A stretch of 28,320 bases of DNA. It comes from an uncultured Eubacteriales bacterium. Lineage in GTDB: Bacteria > Bacillota > Clostridia > Christensenellales > Borkfalkiaceae. A program made the translations under genes and the position numbers. The DNA lies in contig USHO01000004.1 in NCBI GenBank assembly GCA_900554485.1, positions 1-28,320 of the forward strand. The letters are read 5' to 3'. Below, piece after piece: positions 23,052 through 28,320 of this stretch. Under the pieces are notes generated by a model. The model saw only the letters and a program-made list of their open reading frames with translations, was not told the DNA's origin and did no database searches. Each line of letters begins with the position of its first letter. Position 1 is the first letter of the stretch.

Positions 23052-23757
23052 GTTTTACCACATCGGTCATCGAATTATACGAAGTTAAAAACGCCTCGCG
23101 GGAAATGTCGCAATCGAGCAAAAACGCAGGCACGGTTTTCACGAGCAAATCAAGCAATTCTAGCGTACGAGCCGCACCGTCTGCGGTAGGCGGCATAAGC
23201 GTCTGAGCAAAAAGTGCATCGGCAAATTCGCCTTGAGTCAAAGGTTTTATCGCGTTTACCTTAGCCTGCCTTATAAAACATGCGGAAACGAGTTCCGCTT
23301 TACCGTCGTAACCGAAATTTTCCTTACCCTGCCACGGCGTGCCGTATACAAAAAACTTTCCGTTTTCATAACCGATAATAGGCTTATCGCCGTTGAGTAT
23401 TTTTGCTGTCGGCAGATTTTTGAGCCATAATGCAGAATGGGTGGATTTACCTGCACCGCTGTGCCCCAGAAAGGCGTATGCTTTGCCTCCGTATTCTACA
23501 ACCGAAGAATGTAACAAAAATCTGTCGTAATGCGGCATAACGTTGCATATTTTTCTGTAAATACACAGATTTTCGATATATCCGTCGGCAAAGTTTTCGG
23601 AGCCTTTCTTTTCTTTATAGAATTCCTCGTCGGTTACGGCAACGGTAATATCCGGTACAGCCGACTGATCTGCCGAAAGATACTTTTCGCAAAATCCGTT
23701 GGTATAACTCAGTCTGTTGTTAATCTGAATTTTCAATCCCGCAATATCGTATAACAT
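23038..23757 (-). CDS. HprK-like P-loop kinase of RiPP/PqqD-type cassettes
   Basis: The 239-residue protein resembles the C-terminal half of HPr kinase/phosphorylase and is often misnamed PEP carboxykinase. Visible: FLLHSSVVEYGGKAYAFLGHSGAGKSTHSALW with P-loop 98-106, then ILNGDKPIIGYENGKFFVYGTPWQGKENF. This is the arrangement of HprK-like proteins found beside PqqD-like proteins and in lasso-peptide clusters, where one family member (paeninodin kinase) phosphorylates the peptide. The HPr-specific N-terminal domain is absent, and the first 75 residues are of unknown fold. It is the first gene of the kinase-peptidase-exporter unit, with a promoter six bases before the ATG and no Shine-Dalgarno. 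Role inferred: modification of a small peptide. The substrate and any PqqD-like partner are not visible here. Confidence 0.75.
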   Translation of the reverse strand: MLYDIAGLKIQINNRLSYTNGFCEKYLSADQSAVPDITVAVTDEEFYKEKKGSENFADGYIENLCIYRKICNVMPHYDRFLLHSSVVEYGGKAYAFLGHSGAGKSTHSALWLKNLPTAKILNGDKPIIGYENGKFFVYGTPWQGKENFGYDGKAELVSACFIRQAKVNAIKPLTQGEFADALFAQTLMPPTADGAARTLELLDLLVKTVPAFLLDCDISREAFLTSYNSMTDVVKHGTV

Positions 23758-23763
23758 AATTTC

Positions 23764-23792
23764 AGTTTATCACAAAACACTTAAAATCGCAA
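23764..23792 (-). promoter_or_regulatory. Promoter of the kinase-peptidase-exporter unit, abutting the start codon
   Basis: On the minus strand, -35 TTGCGA (23787-23792), 17-bp spacer and -10 TAAACT with an upstream TG (23764-23769). Only six bases (GAAATT) separate the -10 box from the ATG, so transcription should begin at the start codon itself. Confidence 0.55.
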
Positions 23793-23831
23793 CTCTTATA
23801 TTATATTTAGTCAAAAATTTGCTCGTTTTTG

Positions 23832-23860
23832 TTGAAATAGATAACGAATAATGATATAAT
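23832..23860 (+). promoter_or_regulatory. Promoter of the WYL regulator, abutting the start codon
   Basis: -35 TTGAAA (23832-23837), 17-bp spacer and perfect -10 TATAAT (23855-23860). Six bases (CGGCAT) separate it from the ATG at 23867, so the transcript is expected to start at or next to the A of ATG. It is divergent from the kinase promoter, which lies 39 bases away. Confidence 0.7.
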
Positions 23861-23866
23861 CGGCAT

Positions 23867-24796
23867 ATGAAATACGAAATGATGTTAAGAATTTTGTTTT
23901 ATCTGCTAGCCCGCGGCAAAACATCTGCGGCAAAACTCGCCTCGAGATTCGATATTTCCACGCGCAGCGTCATACGCTATGTAAACGAAATCAGCCTGGC
24001 GGGAATACCGATTATCGCCGATAACGGCAGAAACGGCGGATATTACATAGCGGACTCCTACAAGATAACCGACGGTTTCATGACAAAAGAAGAATTCGAC
24101 GCATTGATCACCGCCGCCGAGGCTTGTAACGAACCGCTCGGCGAAAAGCATTTGTCGTCCGCGATAGATAAGTTAAAATCACTGTATCGCCCCAATGCCG
24201 CCAACGGCGAACTTAAAGCCGGAAACTTCCTTATAGACTTTTCGGGATGGTACGGTCAGGATGACGCCAAATCCGTAATATCCGTCATCGAGGAGGCGAT
24301 AGAAAACGAAGTTACCGTCAATATCGTATACGTCGACAAAAACGGTAACCGTACGGAACGCGAAATAGAACCTCATGTGATAATTCTTAAACAAGGCGTC
24401 TGGTACATATACGCATATTGCCGTACACGCGAAGAATTCAGGACATTCAAAGTGTCCAGAATAATATACGCGACGCATACAACACAAAAATTTACGAAAC
24501 GACCGACCGACATAAATTCGCTTAACAACGAACGCTGGTTTGAAGGGAACGATTCGGAATATGTGGATATAAGAATATACCCCGAGGCTTTGACCGACGT
24601 AGAAGAATGGATCGGAGTTAAAAACGTTTATAAAAATACCGACGGATACATTTATGCGTCGTGCAAATTGCCGATAGACGACTGGCTTATATCGAAAATC
24701 GCGAGTTACGGCGGAAAAGTCGAAGTAATATCCCCGAAATCGCTGAAACGCGCCGTTATAAACCGCGCCAAAGAAATTCTCGAATTATACGAATAA
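23867..24796 (+). CDS. WYL-domain transcriptional regulator
   Basis: The 309-residue protein has an N-terminal winged helix-turn-helix (residues about 1-60: LRILFYLLARGKTSAAKLASRFDISTRSVIRYVNEIS, then GRNGGYYIAD). A linker and a WYL ligand-sensing domain follow (IVYVDKNGNRTEREIEPHVIILKQGVWYIYAYCRTREEFRTFKVSRI), then a C-terminal WCX-like extension. WYL regulators respond to small ligands or nucleic acids and often control neighbouring operons. It is transcribed divergently from the kinase-peptidase-exporter unit and ends in a strong terminator, so that unit is its first candidate target. No Shine-Dalgarno is found before the ATG at 23867 nor before Met5/Met6. Confidence 0.92.
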   Translation: MKYEMMLRILFYLLARGKTSAAKLASRFDISTRSVIRYVNEISLAGIPIIADNGRNGGYYIADSYKITDGFMTKEEFDALITAAEACNEPLGEKHLSSAIDKLKSLYRPNAANGELKAGNFLIDFSGWYGQDDAKSVISVIEEAIENEVTVNIVYVDKNGNRTEREIEPHVIILKQGVWYIYAYCRTREEFRTFKVSRIIYATHTTQKFTKRPTDINSLNNERWFEGNDSEYVDIRIYPEALTDVEEWIGVKNVYKNTDGYIYASCKLPIDDWLISKIASYGGKVEVISPKSLKRAVINRAKEILELYE

Positions 24797-24808
24797 ACGA
24801 AATAGCAT

Positions 24809-24845
24809 AAAAGCGGCTTTGGCAAAATCGCCAAAGCCGCTTTTT
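24809..24845. terminator. Bidirectional terminator between WYL regulator and efp
   Basis: AAAAGCGGCTTTGGC and GCCAAAGCCGCTTTT form a perfect 15-bp stem around AAAATC, with A and T flanks. It ends the regulator on the plus strand and the pepP-efp transcript on the minus strand. Confidence 0.92.
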
Positions 24846-24868
24846 ATAAACTGATATGATTTATTTCT

Positions 24869-25405
24869 TTACACGTTCCATGTATCAATTCTTAAAACAT
24901 CACCAATGTTTACAAACATAGGAACCTGAATCTCAACGCCGGTTTCGAGGTTCGCACGCTTGGTAGCGTTGGTCGCGGTGTTGCCCGCCACGCCGGGTTC
25001 GGATTCGGTAACGAGAAGTTCGACGAAGTTATCGCAGTCGACCGAGAAAGCCTTACCCTTATAGAATTTAACAGTAACGGGATCGTTTTCTTTTATCCAT
25101 TTAAGCGCATCTTCGACCTGCTCGTAATTGAGGGGTTCCATATTGTACTCTTCGTCCATGAAATAATACAATTCGCCGTCGTTATAAGAATAAGTCATCT
25201 TTTTGGTTTCAATGACGGCGTTCTCGAATTTTTCGGTGGGGTTGAATGTCAACTGCAAAACTCTGCCGTCGACGACGTTTTTAAGCGTGGTTCTTACGAA
25301 TGCCGCGCCCTTACCGGGTTTAACGTGAAGGAAGTCAACTACCGTCCAGACTTTGCCGTCGTACTCGATCGTAACGCCCTTCCTTAAATCTCCTGCGTAT
25401 ACCAT
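24869..25405 (-). CDS. efp: Translation elongation factor P
   Basis: The factor binds stalled ribosomes between P and E sites and helps form Pro-Pro bonds. The 178-residue protein shows the three-barrel order: VYAGDLRKGVTIEYDGKVWTVVDFLHVKPGKGAAFVRT, with the loop-tip Lys32 that is modified in some bacteria. FNPTEKFENAVIETKKMTYSYNDG and YFMDEEY come next, and then TESEPGVAGNTATNATKRANLETGVEIQVPMFV. The end is unusual. Where most EF-P read DTRTGEYLSR, this one stops after RIDTWNV, shortening domain III by several residues. AAGGAG precedes the ATG. It lies 30 bases downstream of the aminopeptidase gene, a frequent pairing in Firmicutes. No Lys-modification enzyme is visible in the window. Confidence 0.96.
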   Translation of the reverse strand: MVYAGDLRKGVTIEYDGKVWTVVDFLHVKPGKGAAFVRTTLKNVVDGRVLQLTFNPTEKFENAVIETKKMTYSYNDGELYYFMDEEYNMEPLNYEQVEDALKWIKENDPVTVKFYKGKAFSVDCDNFVELLVTESEPGVAGNTATNATKRANLETGVEIQVPMFVNIGDVLRIDTWNV

Positions 25406-25435
25406 AAAATTGTCTCCTTAGATTCTATCTATAAA

Positions 25436-26518
25436 TTATTTTTTTATCAGTTTTTTTCTTTGAATTTCACCGTTTTCGCCGATTACGACAAGTGATTTGT
25501 CATCTTTCATAAACGTATGGAATTTACCGTCGAGCATATAGCAACTGTCTTCTATTCTTACGCCGAATTTACCGTTGATATATACACCCGGTTCGTCGGA
25601 AAAGACCATACCGTCTTCAAGCGTAGCCTCGCCTTTCGGCGAAAGCGTCGGGAATTCGTGAATATTGACGCCTATTCCGTGCCCCAGAGAATGAGTGAAA
25701 TATTTGCTGTAGCCGAGAGAATCGAGAACGTCCCTCGCGTATTTATCCGCATCTTTACCTGTAATGCCCGCCTTGATTTTTTCCGCGGCGGTCTTATGAG
25801 CGAGCAGGACGGCAAGGTAAACTTTTTCAAATTCTTCGTCCGGAGTTCCGAAAAACATGGTTCTGGTCATATCGGAGCAATACCCCTTATAGGTACACCC
25901 GAAATCCATAAGCACGCATTCGTTCTTCTTAAGTTTTGTATCGCCGGTCTCGTGGTGAGGAACGGCGGCGTTTTTACCGAAAGCAACGTTCGTGTCGAAC
26001 GAAGTGCCGCCCGCGCCGTTTTTACGGAAATTATATTCGAGTTCGGCGGCAAGTTGTTTTTCGGTTATTCCTTCTTTTATGAAAGGTAAAACCGCAAGCC
26101 ATGATTTTTCGGCTATATCGCATGCCTTTTTGATATTTTTAAGTTCTTCGTCGCTCTTTATCGCAGCCATCTTAACGAGTTCCTGCGAAATATCGACGTA
26201 ATCGTAGCCGAGCTTTTTAAGTACCTCGAATCCGGAAAGCGTAACCTTGGTAAAATCTATACCGACGGTCGCAGCGTTAATTTTATCCGCAATCTCTTTG
26301 AAAACCGAATAATCGGCGCCGGATATTACTTTTACTCCCTTTTTCGTAAGCGCTTTTTCTGCCGCCTTGAAATATCTGTTGTCTACGACGAAAAACGTTT
26401 CGTCTTTCGTTACGACGACGTAACCGGCGGTAGAGTGAAAACCGAGATAATAAAGCCTTTCTTTTTCATCGGTGATAAGCGCGACATCGTACTTATCGAA
26501 TGCAAATTTATTCAACAT
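25436..26518 (-). CDS. Xaa-Pro aminopeptidase (M24 family)
   Basis: The cytoplasmic metallopeptidase removes N-terminal residues preceding proline. The 360-residue protein has a small N-terminal domain (about 1-120) and a pita-bread catalytic domain with all five metal ligands: Asp205 (VLMDFGCTY), Asp216 (YCSDMTRT), His280 (HSLGHGIGV), Glu309 (SDEPGVY) and Glu323 (VRIEDS). Length and layout suit PepP/PepQ/YpdF-like enzymes. Its placement before efp is a common Firmicute order linking proline peptide recycling to EF-P. Its promoter starts at the end of the preceding gene, and the leader contains a nine-pair stem-loop. The ribosome site before the ATG is weak. Whether its preference is dipeptides (prolidase) or longer peptides cannot be read from sequence. 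Confidence 0.93.
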   Translation of the reverse strand: MLNKFAFDKYDVALITDEKERLYYLGFHSTAGYVVVTKDETFFVVDNRYFKAAEKALTKKGVKVISGADYSVFKEIADKINAATVGIDFTKVTLSGFEVLKKLGYDYVDISQELVKMAAIKSDEELKNIKKACDIAEKSWLAVLPFIKEGITEKQLAAELEYNFRKNGAGGTSFDTNVAFGKNAAVPHHETGDTKLKKNECVLMDFGCTYKGYCSDMTRTMFFGTPDEEFEKVYLAVLLAHKTAAEKIKAGITGKDADKYARDVLDSLGYSKYFTHSLGHGIGVNIHEFPTLSPKGEATLEDGMVFSDEPGVYINGKFGVRIEDSCYMLDGKFHTFMKDDKSLVVIGENGEIQRKKLIKK

Positions 26519-26541
26519 AATATATTCACGCCCGAATTACC

Positions 26542-26562
26542 GTAAGACCCGACGGACCTTAC
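26542..26562 (-). promoter_or_regulatory. Leader stem-loop upstream of the M24 peptidase gene
   Basis: On the minus strand GTAAGGTCC pairs with GGGTCTTAC (nine pairs including two G-U) around a GTC loop, in the 5' untranslated region between the promoter and the ATG. There is no U-tract after it, so it is not a terminator. Function unknown. Confidence 0.4.
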
Positions 26563-26591
26563 AGGCAAGTCTTTTATTTCCTATGCCATAG

Positions 26592-26620
26592 ATAATAACA
26601 CAATTCGTCTTCGGCGTCAA
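26592..26620 (-). promoter_or_regulatory. Promoter of the peptidase-efp unit
   Basis: On the minus strand, -35 TTGACG (26615-26620, containing the stop codon of the previous gene), 17-bp spacer and -10 TATTAT (26592-26597). Confidence 0.7.
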
Positions 26621-27159
26621 TTATTTTCATCGGATTGACCGATATTTTTATCGTTTTCGGCGGATTGCGAGGATAATTCCGTATTTTCCGCGGCAGAATT
26701 TTTTGCGATTTCTCTTGCCTTGGCACTGTCTTCGCGATGTTTTTCGACTACCGCTTTTTTATAATTTTCGCCGTACAGAGAATATGCCGCCGAAATTTTG
26801 CCGAGATCTTTCGCGCTTAACCTTTCGAGTTCGTGTTTATACCGTTCTATCTTTTTATCGTTACCGGGCTTGATGACTGTATACCACAGGATCGAAAACA
26901 CTACGAGTACGCCGTAAATGCACGACCATACTATAAACGAAACGAGGGATTTCGGCGAAATTATAAACGTTACGACGACCATTGCGTACGCTATCGTCAT
27001 CAAAATCAACGTGAACTTGACGGTGAACCCCAAAGCTTTGTTCATATCCTTTAACTTCGACATTCCGCTTGCGTAAAAATTACGTTCGCCCATCGATTTC
27101 TTTTTCCGCGCCTCTTTCGTCGTGACCTCTTTGACGTTCTTGAAATCGTCTCTTATCAT
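26617..27159 (-). CDS. Small two-TM membrane protein of unknown function
   Basis: The 180-residue protein has a charged N-terminus (MIRDDFKNVKEVTTKEARKKKSMGERNFY), two hydrophobic helices (about 45-67 and 71-93) with a short loop, then a charged helical region (KKIERYKHELERLSAKDLGKISAAYSL). The tail is disordered, rich in Ser, Glu and Asn (ENTELSSQSAENDKNIGQSDENN). Both ends are predicted to be cytoplasmic. I do not recognise a family. The start codon overlaps the uvrA stop (ATGA) and GGAGG lies nine bases before it, inside uvrA, so it is translated from the uvrA mRNA. No functional link to DNA repair is evident. Confidence 0.7.
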   Translation of the reverse strand: MIRDDFKNVKEVTTKEARKKKSMGERNFYASGMSKLKDMNKALGFTVKFTLILMTIAYAMVVVTFIISPKSLVSFIVWSCIYGVLVVFSILWYTVIKPGNDKKIERYKHELERLSAKDLGKISAAYSLYGENYKKAVVEKHREDSAKAREIAKNSAAENTELSSQSAENDKNIGQSDENN

Positions 27160-28320
27160 TCGTTTGTACCTCCGTTCAGAATCTTTGCCAGAAATTGCCC
27201 TGTATAACTTTCTTTTACTTTTGCGACATCCTCAGGCGTCCCTTTCGCGACAATCGTTCCGCCGCCGTCGCCTCCCTCGGGTCCGAGATCGACGATATAA
27301 TCGGCGACCTTGATTACGTCGAGATTATGCTCGATGACGATAACCGTGTTGCCCGCATCGCGCAATTTTTCGAGAATAGACAAAAGTTTATCTACGTCGT
27401 AACTGTGTAAGCCGGTGGTCGGTTCGTCGAGAATATAAAGCGTTCTTCCCGTCGACCGCTTTGAAAGTTCCGTGGCAAGTTTGACCCTTTGAGCCTCGCC
27501 GCCCGAAAGCGTCGTCGCCGACTGCCCGAGTTTTATATACCCGAGACCGACCTCCTGTAAAGATTTGACCTTACCGAAGATCCGCGGCACGCTCCGGAAA
27601 AACTCGACAGCCTCGTCGACGGTCATATCCAGAACGTCGGATATACTTTTGCCCTTATACCTGACTTCCAATGTCTCATGATTATATCGCTTACCCTTAC
27701 AGACTTCGCACGGCACGAAAACGTCGGGCAGGAAGTGCATTTCGATTTTGATTATTCCGTCGCCGGAGCAGCGTTCGCATCTGCCGCCCGCTATATTGAA
27801 AGAAAACCTGCCGGACTTATATCCGCGTTCTTTTGCATCCTGAGTAGCGGCAAACAATTCGCGTATCGGAGTAAACGCACCGGTATAAGTTGCGGGATTA
27901 CTTCTCGGCGTTCTGCCTATGGGACTCTGATCGATGGCAATAACGTTATCGAAATATTCGAGTCCGAAAACATCGTCGGCGTTGCCCTCACGCATTTTTG
28001 CTCCGTTTAATTTGTTGGCGAACGACGGCAACAGAATTTCGTTTATAAGCGAACTTTTACCGCTGCCCGAAACGCCCGTGACGACGGTGAACAACCCTAC
28101 GGGAAATTCGGCGGTTATATTTTTGAGGTTATTTTGTTTCGCCCCGCGAACACCGAGCATTCTTCCGTCGGGCATATGGCGGAACGCCGGCACCTCGATT
28201 TTACGTCTGCCGGACAGATAATCGCCTGTTATCGACCGCGGTTCGGCGCATATATCGGCGACCGTGCCTTTTGCTACGACTTCGCCGCCGTGAACGCCTG
28301 CTTTCGGTCCTATATCGACT
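27156..28320 (-). CDS. uvrA: UvrABC excinuclease subunit A, C-terminal part (5' end outside window)
   Basis: The damage-recognition ATPase of nucleotide excision repair. The frame is open to the window edge, so only about 388 C-terminal residues are seen. Visible: the end of the first ATPase module (VDIGPKAGVHGGEVVAKGT...GDYLSGRRKIEVP), then the second module with Walker A TVVTGVSGSGKSSLINE, a zinc finger CERCSGDGIIKIEMHFLPDVFVPCEVCKGKRY, signature TTLSGGEAQRVKLATEL and Walker B LYILDEPTTGLH. Next comes the typical end IVDLGPEGGDGGGTIVAKGTPEDVA. It is intact at the 3' end and overlaps a small membrane-protein gene by four bases. Upstream genes such as uvrB are not visible. Confidence 0.97.
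   Translation of the reverse strand, partial: VDIGPKAGVHGGEVVAKGTVADICAEPRSITGDYLSGRRKIEVPAFRHMPDGRMLGVRGAKQNNLKNITAEFPVGLFTVVTGVSGSGKSSLINEILLPSFANKLNGAKMREGNADDVFGLEYFDNVIAIDQSPIGRTPRSNPATYTGAFTPIRELFAATQDAKERGYKSGRFSFNIAGGRCERCSGDGIIKIEMHFLPDVFVPCEVCKGKRYNHETLEVRYKGKSISDVLDMTVDEAVEFFRSVPRIFGKVKSLQEVGLGYIKLGQSATTLSGGEAQRVKLATELSKRSTGRTLYILDEPTTGLHSYDVDKLLSILEKLRDAGNTVIVIEHNLDVIKVADYIVDLGPEGGDGGGTIVAKGTPEDVAKVKESYTGQFLAKILNGGTNE

Noticed and set aside
1..28320. CRISPR array, prophage or classical toxin-antitoxin pair
   Set aside because: No regular spaced repeats, no phage structural genes, and no barstar or other small antitoxin gene adjacent to the RNase-like gene were found on reading both strands.

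Overview
The window looks like a chromosomal segment of an anaerobic, low-to-moderate G+C Firmicute, probably an uncultured gut-type Clostridia. This is inferred from Firmicute-style Shine-Dalgarno sites, consensus -35/-10 promoters with 17-18 bp spacers, a Bacillus/Clostridium-type purine riboswitch ahead of xpt, formate-tetrahydrofolate ligase, an NfnAB-type transhydrogenase and TrpR/YerC-like and WYL regulators. No phage, IS element or CRISPR array is visible. Genus cannot be named from the sequence alone.

Layout. 1-445: 3' end of a collagen-like surface protein, facing a minus-strand operon across a shared terminator. 4366-507 (minus): guaB-fhs-DUF308, one promoter; IMP dehydrogenase and one-carbon supply for purines. 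5939-4380: a membrane-anchored surface protein of unknown function. 8305-5987: nfnA-nfnB, the electron-bifurcating NADH/ferredoxin:NADP oxidoreductase. 14216-8362: a guanine-type riboswitch with two consecutive terminators, then xpt, a BMP-family nucleoside-binding lipoprotein and its double-ABC ATPase and two permeases. This is a purine salvage unit that complements guaB. 14285-16400: topB. 16481-16651: decayed C-terminal anchor of a surface protein. 17298-16699: a two-TM protein whose outer domain matches barnase and keeps all catalytic residues.

17443-20183 (plus): polar amino-acid ABC transporter (binding lipoprotein, permease, ATPase with an unusual insert) ending in a TrpR/YerC-type repressor. 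Two matching palindromes sit on the operon's own promoter, suggesting autoregulation. 20338-20562: remnant of a DNA methyltransferase next to the 3' end of tRNA-Leu(AAG). 23792-20941 (minus): HprK-like kinase, small S24/S26 peptidase and ABC exporter, a cassette resembling peptide (RiPP) maturation and export units; no precursor was found. Divergent from it is a WYL regulator (23867-24796). 26620-24869: M24 aminopeptidase and EF-P. 28320-26617: uvrA 3' part and a small membrane protein.

Most promising for novelty: the membrane-tethered barnase-like RNase without an adjacent barstar, the kinase/peptidase/exporter cassette, the TrpR-like autoregulated uptake operon, and an IMP dehydrogenase closely resembling that of the protozoan Tritrichomonas foetus. 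Three genes (topB, the kinase and the WYL regulator) have promoters so close to the start codon that leaderless mRNAs are likely. All family assignments rest on motif reading and memory of reference proteins; no database search was run.
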